Positions 1 to 10,150 are shown, counted from the first letter of the stretch. The stretch: 64,000 nucleotides of DNA from Blastococcus sp. TF02A-30 (GCF_003319185.1 NZ_QOHJ01000001.1:827419-891418), one strand, 5' to 3'. The notes: generated by a model from the letters alone, not told the origin. Program-made: numbers and translations.

Positions 1-1221
1 GTCGCGGTGGAAGGAGAAGTCCGTCGCCGGCTCCGGGCCGAGGCCGCGCACGTGGTGGTCCAGCCAGGCCAGGGCGCGGGCGCCGAGGTAGCTGTCCTGC
101 GGGTGGCGCAGGTCCATCTCGCCGGGGGCCGACGTGGAGTCGCTGTGCCCGGAGGACTGCCAGACCAGCGCGGTGGGCGTGCCCTGCTCCCGCAGCGCCG
201 TGTAGGTGGCGACCGACTCCTGCAGGTTGAACAGCGTGTCGGCCTGACCCTGCACCAGCAGCGCCGGCACCCGCACCTGGTCCACGTAGCTCGCCACCGA
301 GTTGGAGCGGAGGAAGTCGATCGACGCCTGGCTGGGGTGGCCCTGCAGTGCCACCTCGGCGAGCGCCCGGCACACCTCGGGCTCGAAGTTCACGCACGTG
401 GTACGGGCGAACGCCTGCCAGCGCGCCGGATCGCGCAGGGCGGCGAGGTCCTGCGCCCCGTTGATCGCGCCGAGCGCGGTGAACAACGCCGCCCACTGGT
501 ACTTGAAGACGCCGGCCGACGACGACCGCAGCGAGCCGGACGCCGCCGTGCCGCCGGGCAGGCCGCTGTTCTCCGGGGCCAGCGAGTAGGCCAGGTCGTT
601 CCAGGTGATCGAGGGGACGATGGCGTCCAGGCGGTCGGTCCCCGCCCGGCGCTCGGCCGCCGCGGCCGCGAACTGGATCTGGCCGCCGTACGAGCCGCCG
701 AGCATGCCGACCTGCGGATCGTGCACCGGTGGGCGGCCCCGGCGCGGCCGGTCCTCCCGGACGACCTGGTCCACCACGACCCGCTCGCCGGTCGCGTCGT
801 CGACCGCCTCGATCGACGGGTCGCCGCCCAGGAAGCGCAGCAGCTGGCCGGCGGCGGCGCCGTCGTGCTCCACGTCGTCGAGGGTGATGGGGCACAGGTC
901 GCCGTCGACGAAGCCGAGGCCGGTGTAGGAGAGCGTGACGTAGCCGTGCTCACCGAACCCCTGCGCGAGGTCGGCCTGGTCGGCCTTCGTGCCGCCGAAG
1001 CCGTTGGTCGCCAGCAGCGCGGGCGCCGGGTGCGCGGCGTCCACCCCGGCCGGCACGTACAGGTCGGCGTCGATCCGGCAGGTCCGGTTCTCCGGCCCCA
1101 GCCCGGTGACGGTGATGGTGAGGTCGCGCGGCGCCATGTCGGCGGCGGCCGGTGGGGCGAGGGCGACCGTCCCCCCGGCGGTCACGGCAGCGCTGAGCAG
1201 GGCGGTCGCGGATCGGCGCAC
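1..1221 (-). CDS. Secreted CocE/NonD (X-Pro dipeptidyl-peptidase S15-like) alpha/beta hydrolase, 3' end outside window
   Basis: This gene runs leftward from a GTG at 1221 and is open to the window edge (407 codons present, stop not seen). Residues 1-27 form a Sec signal peptide with an Arg-Arg start, a hydrophobic Ala-rich core and an AAA-type cleavage region. The nucleophile elbow GGSYGG lies at 175-180 with Ser177; Asp328 in GQAD and His359 in SSGHSD fit the other two triad residues. This is the layout of secreted CocE/NonD acyl hydrolases, which cleave esters or X-Pro peptides outside the cell; the true substrate cannot be told from sequence. The C-terminal beta-sandwich domain of the family would lie beyond the window. 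It stands alone, divergent from sucC. Confidence 0.85.
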   Translation of the reverse strand, partial: MRRSATALLSAAVTAGGTVALAPPAAADMAPRDLTITVTGLGPENRTCRIDADLYVPAGVDAAHPAPALLATNGFGGTKADQADLAQGFGEHGYVTLSYTGLGFVDGDLCPITLDDVEHDGAAAGQLLRFLGGDPSIEAVDDATGERVVVDQVVREDRPRRGRPPVHDPQVGMLGGSYGGQIQFAAAAAERRAGTDRLDAIVPSITWNDLAYSLAPENSGLPGGTAASGSLRSSSAGVFKYQWAALFTALGAINGAQDLAALRDPARWQAFARTTCVNFEPEVCRALAEVALQGHPSQASIDFLRSNSVASYVDQVRVPALLVQGQADTLFNLQESVATYTALREQGTPTALVWQSSGHSDSTSAPGEMDLRHPQDSYLGARALAWLDHHVRGLGPEPATDFSFHRD

Positions 1222-1365
1222 AGGGGCTCCTCGTCGTCGGCGTGCGGCGGCGGTGCGGCGGGTCCGGCGTCCGATCTGCCGCCATCGGGTGAGGAATCGT
1301 GTGATGCCAACCACGACGGGCCCACCACCTCAACGCCCGGAGCGGCGGGCGGGTTACGGCAGGGC

Positions 1366-1371
1366 TACGGT
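1366..1371 (+). promoter_or_regulatory. -10-like box for sucC (leaderless)
   Basis: TACGGT lies 8 nt before the GTG start of sucC, leaving no room for a ribosome binding site. This fits leaderless transcription, common in actinobacteria. Inferred from spacing only. Confidence 0.5.
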
Positions 1372-1379
1372 GCCTGTTC

Positions 1380-2540
1380 GTGGATCTCTTCGAGTACCAG
1401 GCCCGTGACCTGTTGGCCTCGCACGGCGTGCCCGTGCTCCCCGGCGGCGTCGCCGAGACCCCCGAGCAGGCGGAGGCGATCGCCCGCGAGATCGGGACCC
1501 AGGTCGTCGTCAAGGCGCAGGTGAAGACCGGCGGCCGCGGCAAGGCCGGCGGCGTCAAGCTGGCGGCCGACGCCGACGAGGCGCGCGCCCGCGCCCAGGA
1601 CATCCTGGGGCTGGACATCAAGGGGCACATCACCCACCGCGTGATGGTGGCCCAGGCCAGCGACATCGCCGAGGAGTACTACTTCTCCTACCTGCTCGAC
1701 CGCTCCAACCGCACCTTCCTGGCCATGGCCTCGAAGGAGGGCGGCATGGAGATCGAGCAGCTCGCCGTCGAGCGCCCCGAGGCCCTGGCCCGGATCCCCG
1801 TCGACGCCAGCAAGGGCGTCGACGCCGCCAAGGCCGCCGAGATCGTGGACGCCGCCGGGTTCGCCCCCGAGGTGCGCGACCAGGTCATCGCGATCGCCGT
1901 GCAGCTGTGGGACGTCTTCAGCAAGGAGGACGCCACCCTGGTAGAGGTCAACCCGCTGGCCAAGGCGCCGGACGGCACCGTCCTGGCCCTCGACGCCAAG
2001 GTGACCCTCGACGAGAACGCTGGCTTCCGGCACCCCGAGCACGCCGCCCTGGAGGACAAGGCCGCCGCCGACCCGCTCGAGGCCGCCGCCAAGGAGAAGG
2101 ACCTCAACTACGTCAAGCTCGACGGCGAGGTCGGCATCATCGGCAACGGCGCCGGCCTGGTCATGAGCACCCTCGACGTCGTCGCCTACGCCGGTGAGGA
2201 GTTCGGCGGCGTCAAGCCGGCCAACTTCCTCGACATCGGCGGCGGCGCCTCGGCCGAGGTCATGGCCAACGGGCTGCACATCATCCTGGGCGACCCGGCC
2301 GTGAAGAGCGTGTTCGTCAACGTCTTCGGGGGCATCACCGCCTGCGACGCCGTGGCGAACGGCATCGTCTCCGCGCTGAGCATCCTCGGTGACGAGGCCA
2401 CCAAGCCCCTCGTCGTCCGCCTCGACGGCAACAACGTCGAGGAGGGCCGCCGGATCCTCGCCGAGGCCAACCACCCGCTGGTGACCGTGGTCGACACGAT
2501 GGACGGCGCCGCGCGCCGGGCCGCCGAGCTCGCCGCCTGA
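1380..2540 (+). CDS. sucC: Succinate-CoA ligase (ADP-forming) beta subunit
   Basis: SucC is the nucleotide-binding beta subunit of succinyl-CoA synthetase, which makes ATP from succinyl-CoA in the TCA cycle. The 386-residue protein has the family's usual length. It begins [12 protein letters not shown] and carries the ATP-grasp glycine loop [10 protein letters not shown] at 51-60. The C-terminal ligase half contains NIGGGAS-like and VFGGITACD motifs. The GTG start at 1380 gives the conserved N-terminus and sits 8 nt after a TACGGT box. sucD follows 30 bp later, so the two subunits form one operon. The order sucC-sucD-membrane protein-perM-purN-purH is shared with mycobacteria. Confidence 0.97.
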   Translation: MDLFEYQARDLLASHGVPVLPGGVAETPEQAEAIAREIGTQVVVKAQVKTGGRGKAGGVKLAADADEARARAQDILGLDIKGHITHRVMVAQASDIAEEYYFSYLLDRSNRTFLAMASKEGGMEIEQLAVERPEALARIPVDASKGVDAAKAAEIVDAAGFAPEVRDQVIAIAVQLWDVFSKEDATLVEVNPLAKAPDGTVLALDAKVTLDENAGFRHPEHAALEDKAAADPLEAAAKEKDLNYVKLDGEVGIIGNGAGLVMSTLDVVAYAGEEFGGVKPANFLDIGGGASAEVMANGLHIILGDPAVKSVFVNVFGGITACDAVANGIVSALSILGDEATKPLVVRLDGNNVEEGRRILAEANHPLVTVVDTMDGAARRAAELAA

Positions 2541-2570
2541 TCGCCCCGACTCCGGACTAGGACACAGCAG

Positions 2571-3449
2571 ATGTCGATCTTCCTCAACGAGAACAGCAAG
2601 GTCATCGTCCAGGGCATGACCGGCTCGGAGGGCAGCAAGCACACGCAGCGCATGCTCGCCTCCGGCACCGCGATCGTCGGTGGCGTGAACCCGCGCAAGG
2701 CCGGCACGAGCGTCGACTTCGACGGCGCCAGCGTGCCCGTCTTCGGCGGCGTCGCCGAGGCGATGAAGGAGACCGGGGCCGACGTCAGCGTCATCTTCGT
2801 GCCGCCGCCGTTCGCCAAGGCCGCCGTCATCGAGGCCATCGACGCCCAGATCGGGCTCGCCGTGGTCATCACCGAGGGCATCCCGGTGCACGACTCGACC
2901 TACTTCTGGGCGCACGCCCAGGGTGGCTCGACCCGGATCATCGGCCCGAACTGCCCCGGCCTGATCAGCCCCGGGCGCAGCAACGCCGGCATCATCCCGG
3001 CCAACATCACCAAGCAGGGCAAGATCGGCCTGGTGTCGAAGTCGGGCACGCTGACCTACCAGATGATGTACGAGCTCCGGGACATCGGTTTCTCCACCGC
3101 GATCGGCATCGGCGGCGACCCGGTCATCGGGACCACGCACATCGACGCCCTCCAGGCCTTCCAGGAGGACCCGGAGACCGAGGCCATCGTGATGATCGGC
3201 GAGATCGGCGGCGACGCCGAGGAGCGCGCCGCGGACTTCATCAAGGCCAACGTCACCAAGCCGGTCGTCGGCTACGTCGCGGGCTTCACCGCCCCCGAGG
3301 GCAAGACCATGGGCCACGCCGGTGCGATCGTGTCCGGCTCGGCCGGCACGGCGCAGGCGAAGAAGGAGGCCCTCGAGGCCGCGGGCGTCCGGGTGGGCAA
3401 GACCCCCTCGGAGACCGCCACGCTCATGCGCGAGCTCGTCGGCGCCTGA
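2571..3449 (+). CDS. sucD: Succinate-CoA ligase (ADP-forming) alpha subunit
   Basis: SucD binds CoA and carries the phosphorylated histidine of succinyl-CoA synthetase. The 292-residue protein has the N-terminal CoA-binding Rossmann fold ([14 protein letters not shown] from residue 13), the conserved GPNCPG at 125-130 and the active-site His249 within [12 protein letters not shown]. Length and N-terminus match the family. It lies 30 bp behind sucC and is followed by a strong hairpin, so sucCD appears to end here. Together with mdh and icd further right it makes this end of the window rich in TCA-cycle genes. Confidence 0.97.
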   Translation: MSIFLNENSKVIVQGMTGSEGSKHTQRMLASGTAIVGGVNPRKAGTSVDFDGASVPVFGGVAEAMKETGADVSVIFVPPPFAKAAVIEAIDAQIGLAVVITEGIPVHDSTYFWAHAQGGSTRIIGPNCPGLISPGRSNAGIIPANITKQGKIGLVSKSGTLTYQMMYELRDIGFSTAIGIGGDPVIGTTHIDALQAFQEDPETEAIVMIGEIGGDAEERAADFIKANVTKPVVGYVAGFTAPEGKTMGHAGAIVSGSAGTAQAKKEALEAAGVRVGKTPSETATLMRELVGA

Positions 3450-3466
3450 CCGCCCGAGCACGTCCA

Positions 3467-3505
3467 CCGCTGCCCGGTACCCCCTCGCGGGGTGCCGGGC
3501 AGCGG
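3467..3505 (+). terminator. Hairpin terminator after sucCD
   Basis: An 11-bp stem (CCGCTGCCCGG pairing with CCGGGCAGCGG), a T-G wobble and ACCCC/GGGGT close a 5-nt loop, giving about 17 bp in total. There is no T-run after it, the usual form in GC-rich actinobacteria. It begins 18 bp after the sucD stop. Confidence 0.8.
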
Positions 3506-3606
3506 CGTCCCGCCGGGTGACGAACCCGCCCGGCGCCTTGCGCACCCGGGGACCGCGCCCGACGATGCGCACACCGATCGAACGACGAACCGAGGAGCGC
3601 CGCGGG

Positions 3607-4524
3607 ATGACCAGCCAGCCGCCACCGGGCGGCTACGACCCGGCGCAGGGGCAGCAGCCCTACGGCCAGCCCTACGGGCAGCAGCCGTACGGCCAGCAGC
3701 CCCACGGCGTTCCTGGGCAGCCGTACGGTGCACCGGCCGGCCGGCCCGGTGGCTGGAACGCGCCCCCGCCGGTGCCGCCGGCGTCCGCCCGGCGGCGTCC
3801 CCGGGTGGTCGACTGGGTGCTCCTGGGCGGCGCGGCGCTCTACCTGCTCTTCGCGCTGCTGCCGTGGATGAGCAGCGACGAGAGCCCCGTCTCGGTCAAC
3901 GGCTTCGACAGCTCGGTCTCCTCGGAGTTCTTCGGTTTCCCCTTCGCCGTCTCGATCGGGTACTCGTCCGCGCTGGTGGTGTGCGCGTGGGTGCTGCTCG
4001 TCCTCGCCGCCGTGTGGGCCCTCCTCCCGGCCCTCGGCAAGGGCCACGTGGTCCAGGTGTCGTTCCCGCGGGAGGGCGTCGCCGTCCTGCTCACCGGCCT
4101 GGCCTTCGTGCTCACCTTCACCACCTGGGTCCAGACGCTCACGCTCGACGGGCAGGTCGCCGAGGGCCTCGACGGCGGCTCGTTCAGCGTCATGGCGTTC
4201 CTGACCCTGCTCACGTCGCTCGCGCTGCTGGTGGCCGCGGTGCTGTCGCTGCTGCCGGCGCTGCGGAACCGGGCGAAGGTCCCCGGTGCGGTCGCGGGTG
4301 CGGCGCAGTGGGTCAACCGGCCCGGGCCGGCGTTCGGCCCCCCGGGTCAGGCGGGCCCGCCCCCGACCGGCCCGCAGGAGCCGTGGCAGCAGGGGTCCTG
4401 GCAGCAGCCGCCGTCGCCGCAGCCGTACGGGCAACCCCTCCCACCGCCGCCGCCCGCCCAGGCGCCCCCGCCGGAGGGGCCGCCGCAGGGACCACCGCCC
4501 GCGACCGGCGGCTCCGGCGGCTGA
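3607..4524 (+). CDS. Pro/Gly/Gln-rich four-TM membrane protein (Rv0954-like position)
   Basis: The 305-residue protein starts at an ATG preceded by a GGAGCG-like site. Residues 1-60 are low complexity with repeated QQPYGQ-type units. Residues about 70-225 hold four hydrophobic segments (WVLLGGAALYLLFALLPW, ALVVCAWVLLVLAAVWALL, GVAVLLTGLAFVLTFTTW and FLTLLTSLALLVAAVLSLL). The C-terminus is again rich in Pro, Gln and Gly. No catalytic motif is visible. By position between sucD and the DUF6350/PerM gene it corresponds to mycobacterial Rv0954, which I recall being linked to the cell-division complex. Function here is inferred from synteny and architecture only. It has its own upstream gap of 157 bp. 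Confidence 0.75.
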   Translation: MTSQPPPGGYDPAQGQQPYGQPYGQQPYGQQPHGVPGQPYGAPAGRPGGWNAPPPVPPASARRRPRVVDWVLLGGAALYLLFALLPWMSSDESPVSVNGFDSSVSSEFFGFPFAVSIGYSSALVVCAWVLLVLAAVWALLPALGKGHVVQVSFPREGVAVLLTGLAFVLTFTTWVQTLTLDGQVAEGLDGGSFSVMAFLTLLTSLALLVAAVLSLLPALRNRAKVPGAVAGAAQWVNRPGPAFGPPGQAGPPPTGPQEPWQQGSWQQPPSPQPYGQPLPPPPPAQAPPPEGPPQGPPPATGGSGG

Positions 4525-4648
4525 GCGTGGCGGGCTGATCACAGCCCGCTGACGACGTCCGGCCCGCCCGGTGGCGTGGCGCACCGGATCGCGTCCGCCC
4601 GGCGCGTGCGGCGTCGATCCGCCGCCGGCGCTTGCGACAGTGGAGGAC

Positions 4649-5842
4649 GTGGTCTCCCTGCTCGCACGCCTGCCCCGCACGGGTCCGGACGTCGGGGACG
4701 GCCGACGGCTGCCGATGGTCTGGCTGGCCCTCGCCGCGGGAGCCGCCGTGACGCTGGCCGGGCTCGCCGGTCTGTCGCTCGCCGTCGGCGTCGTCTCGAC
4801 CCTCGACCCCACCGGCGGTCTCTCGACCGGCAGCTCGATCGCGCTGGCCGGCCGGCTCTGGCTGCTCGCCCAGGGAGCCGGCATCACGGTGGCCTCCGGG
4901 CCCATCGTGCTGGCGCCGCTGCTGCTCACCCTCGGCATCGCCTGGGGCCTCTCCCGCGCCGGCCGAGCCGTGGTGCAGCTCGGCGACCTGCACGAGTCCC
5001 GGGACGCCGTGCGCGCCGCCGGGGTCCTGGTGACCACGCACGTCGTCCTCACCGTCGGGGTCGCCCTCGCACTCGCCGACCCCGGAGCCCGCGTCTCGCT
5101 CGGCCGCACGCTGGCGGGGTCGGTCCTGCTCGCGCTGGCCGCCGCCGGGTGGGGCGTGTGGCGGGAGTCCGGCCTGCTCGACGTCGCCCTGGACCGCCTG
5201 CCCGGGGCGGTCCGGCCGCTGCTGCGCGGCGTGCTCGCCGGTCTGCTCGCCGCCCTCGCGCTCTGCACCGCGGTCGTCGCCGTGGCGCTGGCCGCCGACG
5301 CCGACGGCTACGCCGCGCTGTCCGGATCGCTGGGCGGAGCGGGGGCAGGGGCGGTCGGCCTGCTCGGGCTCAGCCTGCTGCTGCTGCCGAACGCGGCGGC
5401 CGCCGTGCTCGGTCTGGCCGCGGGACCGGGGTTCTCCGTCGGCACCGGGACGCTCGTCTCGGTGCACGGGGTGACGCTCGCCCCCGTGCCCGCCCTGCCG
5501 CTGCTGGCGGCGCTGCCCGACACCCAGGCGGTGCCCCTGCTGGCGTTCGCGTCCCAGGCCGTCCCGGCGCTGGCCGGCCTGGTGGCCGGGGCGACGGTCG
5601 GCCGGCGGCTCCGGCCGGAGGACGGCGGCTCGGTGGTGGCCGGCCTGGTCGGGTTGCTCGCCGGGGCCCTGCTCGGCGCAGCCTCCGGCGTCCTGGTCTG
5701 GATCGCGGGCGGCTCGCTGGGCGACGGCGCCCTGGGCACCGTCGGGGCGCCGCCGCTGTCCACCGCCCTCGCGGTGGCCGCCCAGGCGGGGATCGCCGCG
5801 GCCGTGGCGGCCGCGGTCGGCCGGTGGCGCGCTCGCCCCTGA
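4649..5842 (+). CDS. DUF6350 / PerM-like polytopic membrane protein
   Basis: This protein of about 397 residues is almost wholly hydrophobic with roughly ten membrane-spanning stretches rich in Ala, Leu and Gly. Its place directly before purN-purH after the sucCD block matches mycobacterial PerM (Rv0955), an integral membrane protein tied to cell division and stress survival; the family is DUF6350. The start is uncertain. An in-frame GTG at 4571 would add 26 residues with a non-membrane, Arg/Pro-rich character, while the GTG at 4649 lies 7 nt after GACAGT, a plausible leaderless -10 box, and just behind GGAGG. I prefer 4649. No enzymatic residues are recognised. Confidence 0.75.
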   Translation: MVSLLARLPRTGPDVGDGRRLPMVWLALAAGAAVTLAGLAGLSLAVGVVSTLDPTGGLSTGSSIALAGRLWLLAQGAGITVASGPIVLAPLLLTLGIAWGLSRAGRAVVQLGDLHESRDAVRAAGVLVTTHVVLTVGVALALADPGARVSLGRTLAGSVLLALAAAGWGVWRESGLLDVALDRLPGAVRPLLRGVLAGLLAALALCTAVVAVALAADADGYAALSGSLGGAGAGAVGLLGLSLLLLPNAAAAVLGLAAGPGFSVGTGTLVSVHGVTLAPVPALPLLAALPDTQAVPLLAFASQAVPALAGLVAGATVGRRLRPEDGGSVVAGLVGLLAGALLGAASGVLVWIAGGSLGDGALGTVGAPPLSTALAVAAQAGIAAAVAAAVGRWRARP

Positions 5843-5853
5843 CGGCGTCCTTA

Positions 5854-5859
5854 TAGGGT
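5854..5859 (+). promoter_or_regulatory. -10-like box for purN (leaderless)
   Basis: TAGGGT lies exactly 7 nt before the GTG of purN, with no ribosome binding site between. It suggests purN-purH has its own leaderless promoter. Inferred from spacing. Confidence 0.5.
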
Positions 5860-5866
5860 CGGCGTC

Positions 5867-6478
5867 GTGCCTGCCCCGCTGCCTCCTGCGCGGGCCCGGG
5901 TCGTCGTGCTGCTGTCCGGCGCCGGTTCGCTGTGCGCCGCCCTGCTGGCCGCCACCGACGATCCCGCGTACCCGGCCGACGTCGTGGCCGTGGGCGCGGA
6001 CCGCGAGGCGCCGGGCCTCGAGCACGCCCGGCAGCGCGGCGTCCCGACCTTCGTCGAGCCGCTGCCGGCGCACCCCGACCGCGCCGCCTGGGACCGGGCG
6101 CTGGCGGCCGCCATCGCTGCCTTCGAGCCCGACCTGGTGGTCTCCGCCGGGTTCATGAAGATCGTCGGTCCCGCCGTGCTCGAGGCGTTCGGCGGCCGGC
6201 TGATCAACACCCACCCCGCGCTGCTGCCGGCGTTCCCGGGCGCGCACGCGGTGCGCGACGCGCTGGCCGCGGGCGCGACGGTCACGGGGTCGACGGTGCA
6301 CCTGGTCGACGCGGGTGTCGACACCGGGCCGGTGCTGGCCCAGCGCGAGGTACCGGTCCTCCCGGACGACGACGAGGCCCGCCTGCACGAGCGGATCAAG
6401 GACGTGGAGCGCGAGCTCCTGGTGACGACGGTGGCTGCGCTGGTCACCTCCGGACAGACGAGGAAGAGCGACCGATGA
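5867..6478 (+). CDS. purN: Phosphoribosylglycinamide formyltransferase (GART)
   Basis: PurN transfers a formyl group from 10-formyltetrahydrofolate to GAR in step three of purine synthesis. The 203-residue protein has the phosphate-binding loop [14 protein letters not shown] near the N-terminus, the catalytic Asn and His in [17 protein letters not shown], and the conserved Asp in [13 protein letters not shown]. Length is normal for the family. The stop codon overlaps the purH start (ATGA), so the two enzymes are translationally coupled. The formyl donor may be supplied in part by folD at 9.3 kb. Confidence 0.96.
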   Translation: MPAPLPPARARVVVLLSGAGSLCAALLAATDDPAYPADVVAVGADREAPGLEHARQRGVPTFVEPLPAHPDRAAWDRALAAAIAAFEPDLVVSAGFMKIVGPAVLEAFGGRLINTHPALLPAFPGAHAVRDALAAGATVTGSTVHLVDAGVDTGPVLAQREVPVLPDDDEARLHERIKDVERELLVTTVAALVTSGQTRKSDR

Positions 6479-8028
6479 CCGAGCGCACGCCCATCCGCCG
6501 CGCCCTGCTGGGCGTCTACGACAAGAGCGGCATCGAGCACCTGGCCCGCGGGCTGGCCGCCGCCGGGGTGGAGCTGGTCAGCACCGGCGCCACCGCCCGC
6601 CGGATCGCCGACGCCGGCGTCCCCGTGACGCCCGTCGAGCAGGTCACCGGGTTCCCGGAGTGCCTCGACGGCCGGGTGAAGACCCTGCACCCGGCGGTGC
6701 ACGCCGGCATCCTGGCCGACCGGCGCAAGCCCGAGCACGTGGCTCAGCTGGCCGAGCTCGGCGTCGCGGCCTTCGACCTCGTCGTCGTCAACCTCTACCC
6801 CTTCACCGAGACCGTCGCCTCGGGCGCGAGCCCCGACGAGTGCGTGGAGCAGATCGACATCGGCGGCCCGGCGATGGTCCGCGCCGCGGCGAAGAACCAC
6901 CCGTCGGTCGCGGTCGTCGTCGACCCGGCGCGGTACGGCGACGTCCTGGCCGCGGTGGCCGAGGGCGGCTTCACGCTCGCGGAGCGGCAGCGGCTCGCGG
7001 TCGCCGCGTTCCGGCACACCGCCTCCTACGACATCGCCGTCGCCTCCTGGATGGGCAGCGTGCTGGCGCCCGACCCGGGCAGCGACTTCCCCGAGTGGGT
7101 CGCCGGGAGCTGGGAGCGGGCCGACGTGCTGCGCTACGGGGAGAACCCGCACCAGGGCGCGGCGCTGTACCGGGGTGCGGCCGCGCCCGGCCTGGCGCAC
7201 GCCGAGCAGCTGCACGGCAAGGCGATGTCCTACAACAACTACGTCGACACCGACGCCGCCTGGCGGGCCGCGCACGACCACGCCGACCCCTGCGTGGCGA
7301 TCATCAAGCACGCCAACCCGTGCGGCATCGCCGTCGGCCCCGACATCGCCTCCGCGCACCGCAAGGCGCACGCCTGCGACCCGCTGTCGGCCTTCGGCGG
7401 CGTGATCGCGGCCAACCGCGAGGTCGACCTGACCATGGCCGAGCAGGTGGCCGAGATCTTCACCGAGGTCGTCGTCGCGCCGTCGTTCACCGACGACGCG
7501 CTGGCCGTGCTGACCGGGAAGAAGAACATCCGCCTGCTGCGCCTGCCGCACCTGCCGGGGGCCGGTGCGGAGCTGCGGCCGATCAGCGGCGGGTTGCTGC
7601 TGCAGACCGCCGACCGGATCGACGCCGCCGGCGACGACCCGACGACGTGGACGCTGGCCACCGGCGAGCCGCTCGACGCCGCGGGGCTCGACGACCTCGT
7701 CTTCGCCTGGCGGGCGGTGCGCGCGGTGAAGAGCAACGCGATCCTGCTGGCCCACGACCGCGCCACCGTGGGCGTGGGCATGGGCCAGGTCAACCGGGTG
7801 GACTCCGCCCGGCTGGCGGTCGCGCGGGCGGGGGAGCGGGCCGCGGGCTCGGTCGCCGCCTCCGACGCCTTCTTCCCCTTCGCCGACGGGCTCCAGGTGC
7901 TGCTCGACGCCGGCGTGCGCGCCGTCGTCCAGCCCGGTGGGTCGGTGCGCGACGAGGAGGTCGTCGCCGCGGCGGCCGCGGCCGGCGTGCCGCTCTACCT
8001 GACCGGCACCCGCCACTTCGCCCATTGA
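6475..8028 (+). CDS. purH: Bifunctional AICAR transformylase / IMP cyclohydrolase
   Basis: PurH catalyses the last two steps of IMP synthesis. Of 517 residues, about the first 150 form the MGS-fold cyclohydrolase domain ([30 protein letters not shown]). The rest is the transformylase domain with the KHANPCG catalytic Lys-His pair and [10 protein letters not shown]. The ATG at 6475 overlaps the purN stop by four bases, which fixes the start. Length fits the family (about 510-530). A pentapeptide-repeat gene follows immediately and may be cotranscribed. Confidence 0.97.
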   Translation: MTERTPIRRALLGVYDKSGIEHLARGLAAAGVELVSTGATARRIADAGVPVTPVEQVTGFPECLDGRVKTLHPAVHAGILADRRKPEHVAQLAELGVAAFDLVVVNLYPFTETVASGASPDECVEQIDIGGPAMVRAAAKNHPSVAVVVDPARYGDVLAAVAEGGFTLAERQRLAVAAFRHTASYDIAVASWMGSVLAPDPGSDFPEWVAGSWERADVLRYGENPHQGAALYRGAAAPGLAHAEQLHGKAMSYNNYVDTDAAWRAAHDHADPCVAIIKHANPCGIAVGPDIASAHRKAHACDPLSAFGGVIAANREVDLTMAEQVAEIFTEVVVAPSFTDDALAVLTGKKNIRLLRLPHLPGAGAELRPISGGLLLQTADRIDAAGDDPTTWTLATGEPLDAAGLDDLVFAWRAVRAVKSNAILLAHDRATVGVGMGQVNRVDSARLAVARAGERAAGSVAASDAFFPFADGLQVLLDAGVRAVVQPGGSVRDEEVVAAAAAAGVPLYLTGTRHFAH

Positions 8029-8660
8029 GGCACTCGCCCCGGCCGCACGTGCGGCCGCCGGACCCGGGCGCGCACGTCGAGGGGGAGGACTTCGCCCGCG
8101 TCGACTGGTGGGGCGCCGAGCTCGACGGCGTCACATTCACCCGGTGCCGGTTCGACGACGCCGGGCTGGAGGAGCTGGTCACCCGGCGCTGCGTGTTCGA
8201 GGAGTGCGTGCTCACCGGCGTCCGGCTCGGCGGCTCCCGGCACCTGGGGACGGCGTTCCTCTCCTGCCGCTTCGACCGCGCTCGGCTGTTCGACACCACC
8301 TTCGACGGCTGCAAGCTCACCGGCTCGCAGTTCCCCGGCGCCCAGCTGCGGCCGATGACCGCGACCGGGTGCGACTGGTCGTGGACCTCGCTGCGCGGGG
8401 TGGACCTGTCCGCGCTGGACCTGTCGCGGCAGCGGTTCCGCGAGGCCGACCTCACCGACGCCGACCTGCGGGGCACCGACCTCGGCTTCGCCGACCTCGA
8501 CCGGGCGCGGCTGCAGGGGGCGAAGCTGGCCGGCGCGGACCTGCGCGGCGCCTCCACCGACGAGGTCAACTGGCGCTCGTTCGAGCTCACGGACGTGCAG
8601 CTCGACCTCGCGCAGGCGGTGCAGTTCGCCCGCGCGCACGGGGCCCGCGTCGAGGGCTGA
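8025..8660 (+). CDS. Pentapeptide-repeat protein
   Basis: The protein of about 211 residues consists of a short Pro-rich start followed by tandem A(D/N)LXX-type five-residue repeats. Examples are [18 protein letters not shown] and, near the C-terminus, [19 protein letters not shown], running to about residue 180. Such repeats fold into a right-handed quadrilateral beta-helix. Some family members mimic DNA and shield DNA gyrase (MfpA/Qnr type), but most have no known role. A TTG at 8025 overlaps the purH stop (TTGA) and would couple translation; a GTG at 8049 is the alternative start. It ends 3 bp from a convergent gene. Function is unknown; gyrase protection is only a possibility. Confidence 0.8.
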   Translation: MRHSPRPHVRPPDPGAHVEGEDFARVDWWGAELDGVTFTRCRFDDAGLEELVTRRCVFEECVLTGVRLGGSRHLGTAFLSCRFDRARLFDTTFDGCKLTGSQFPGAQLRPMTATGCDWSWTSLRGVDLSALDLSRQRFREADLTDADLRGTDLGFADLDRARLQGAKLAGADLRGASTDEVNWRSFELTDVQLDLAQAVQFARAHGARVEG

Positions 8661-8663
8661 GCG

Positions 8664-9212
8664 CTACCTCGTCGCGTAGCGGGGGCCGGTGAGCAGCGCC
8701 TTGAGGCTGCCGAGCACCCCGAGGACGGCGACGGCCAGCGCGCACCAGAAGCCCGGCCCGAAGAAGCCGAGGTCCCAGTCGGCGTCCGACAGCGGCACCA
8801 CGCAGGCGGCGACCACGACGCCGCTCACGACGAGCCCCAGCAGGCCGAGGAAGCGGTGCGTGCGGGCCGGCAGCCACATGAGGATGCCGAGGACGAGCAG
8901 CACGCCGCCGCCCAGCACGACGGCCAGGGGCTGCCAGCCGCCGTCGTCGAAGATGCCGCCGAGGTCGTCGAACGCGTCGCTGACGAGGTCCCACCCGGTG
9001 ACGTCGCGGTCGGCCAGCCACTCCAGCAGCAGGCTGATCGCCGCCGCGATGCCGGCCAGGATGAGCAGCAGCCCGCCCAGGCTCTCGGGTCCGCGGAAGG
9101 CGACCGGCTCGGCGGAGTAGGCGGGCGCGGTCGGGTCCGACGGGGGACCGGCGGGCGGGGGCGCGGCGCCGTAGGGGCTCGCGCCGGCAGGGGACTGGTC
9201 GCGCTCGGTCAT
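8664..9212 (-). CDS. Four-TM membrane protein of unknown function
   Basis: The 182-residue protein starts at an ATG with a GGAAGG site 7 nt upstream. The first 45 residues are rich in Pro, Ala, Gly and Ser (ASPYGAAPPPAGPPSDP). Four hydrophobic segments follow (GGLLLILAGIAAAISLLL, LAVVLGGGVLLVLGILMWL, LGLLGLVVSGVVVAACVV and FWCALAVAVLGVLGSLKAL). The layout resembles the gene at 3607-4524 although the sequences are not obviously related. No motif with a known role is seen. It is convergent with the pentapeptide gene and divergent from folD. Confidence 0.7.
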   Translation of the reverse strand: MTERDQSPAGASPYGAAPPPAGPPSDPTAPAYSAEPVAFRGPESLGGLLLILAGIAAAISLLLEWLADRDVTGWDLVSDAFDDLGGIFDDGGWQPLAVVLGGGVLLVLGILMWLPARTHRFLGLLGLVVSGVVVAACVVPLSDADWDLGFFGPGFWCALAVAVLGVLGSLKALLTGPRYATR

Positions 9213-9289
9213 GGCGCACCTTCCGCGGGGTGACGTGCCGTCAGCACCGAGCGTAGGGCCGCGACGGCGTCTCGGGCACACTGTCCGGC

Positions 9290-10150
9290 GTGCCCGCGAC
9301 GATCCTGGACGGCAAGGCGACGGCGGCGGCGATCCGCACCGAGCTCACCGAGCGCGTGACGGCGCTGACCGCGGCCGGTCACCGGCCGGGGCTGGGCACC
9401 CTGCTCGTGGGCGACGACCCGGGCAGCCGCTGGTACGTGAACGCCAAGCACTCCGACTGCGCGCAGGTCGGCATCGCCAGCATCCAGCGCGAGCTGCCGG
9501 CGTCCGCGACCCAGGACGAGGTCCTCGCCGTCGTCGCCGAGCTCAACGCCGACCCCGCGTGCACCGGCTACATCGTCCAGCTGCCGCTGCCCCCGCAGGT
9601 GTCGGAGTCGGCCGTCCTCGAGGCGATGGACCCGGCCAAGGACGCCGACGGCCTGCACCCGGTCAACCTCGGCCGGCTGGTGCTCAACGTGCCCGGGGCG
9701 CTGCCGTGCACGCCGGTCGGGATCGTCGAGCTGCTCCGCCGCTACGGGGTGCCGATCGCCGGTGCCGAGGTCGTCGTCGTCGGCCGCGGGATCACCGTGG
9801 GCCGCCCGCTCGGCCTGCTGCTCACCCGGCGGTCGGAGAACGCCACCGTGACGCTGTGCCACACCGGCACCCGCGACCTCGCGGCGCACGTGCGGCAGGC
9901 CGACGTCGTCGTCGCCGCCGCCGGGGTGCCGGGGCTGATCACCGGCGACATGGTCAAGCCGGGCGCCGCCGTCCTGGACGTCGGCGTCAGCCGGGTCGAC
10001 GGCAAGATCGCGGGTGACGTGGCGAAGGACGTGCTCGACGTCGCCGGTTTCGTGGCCCCCAACCCGGGCGGCGTCGGTCCGATGACGCGGGCGATGCTGC
10101 TGCAGAACGTCGTCCTCGCGGCGGAGCGGGCCGCCGCGGCGGCCGGCTGA
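9290..10150 (+). CDS. folD: Methylenetetrahydrofolate dehydrogenase / cyclohydrolase
   Basis: FolD interconverts 5,10-methylene-, methenyl- and 10-formyltetrahydrofolate, supplying one-carbon units for purine synthesis (PurN and PurH nearby use 10-formyl-THF). The 286-residue protein has the conserved Tyr-Lys pair in [20 protein letters not shown], and the dinucleotide-binding [14 protein letters not shown]. The C-terminal [17 protein letters not shown] is the family signature. The GTG start gives the usual [12 protein letters not shown] beginning. A DUF3017 gene starts two bases after its stop, a common actinobacterial pairing. Confidence 0.97.
   Translation: MPATILDGKATAAAIRTELTERVTALTAAGHRPGLGTLLVGDDPGSRWYVNAKHSDCAQVGIASIQRELPASATQDEVLAVVAELNADPACTGYIVQLPLPPQVSESAVLEAMDPAKDADGLHPVNLGRLVLNVPGALPCTPVGIVELLRRYGVPIAGAEVVVVGRGITVGRPLGLLLTRRSENATVTLCHTGTRDLAAHVRQADVVVAAAGVPGLITGDMVKPGAAVLDVGVSRVDGKIAGDVAKDVLDVAGFVAPNPGGVGPMTRAMLLQNVVLAAERAAAAAG

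Noticed and set aside
1365..3572. 735-codon open frame antisense to sucC-sucD
   Set aside because: It is antisense to two certain genes; its His/Asp/Val-rich, motif-free product is the usual mirror of GC-rich coding DNA.
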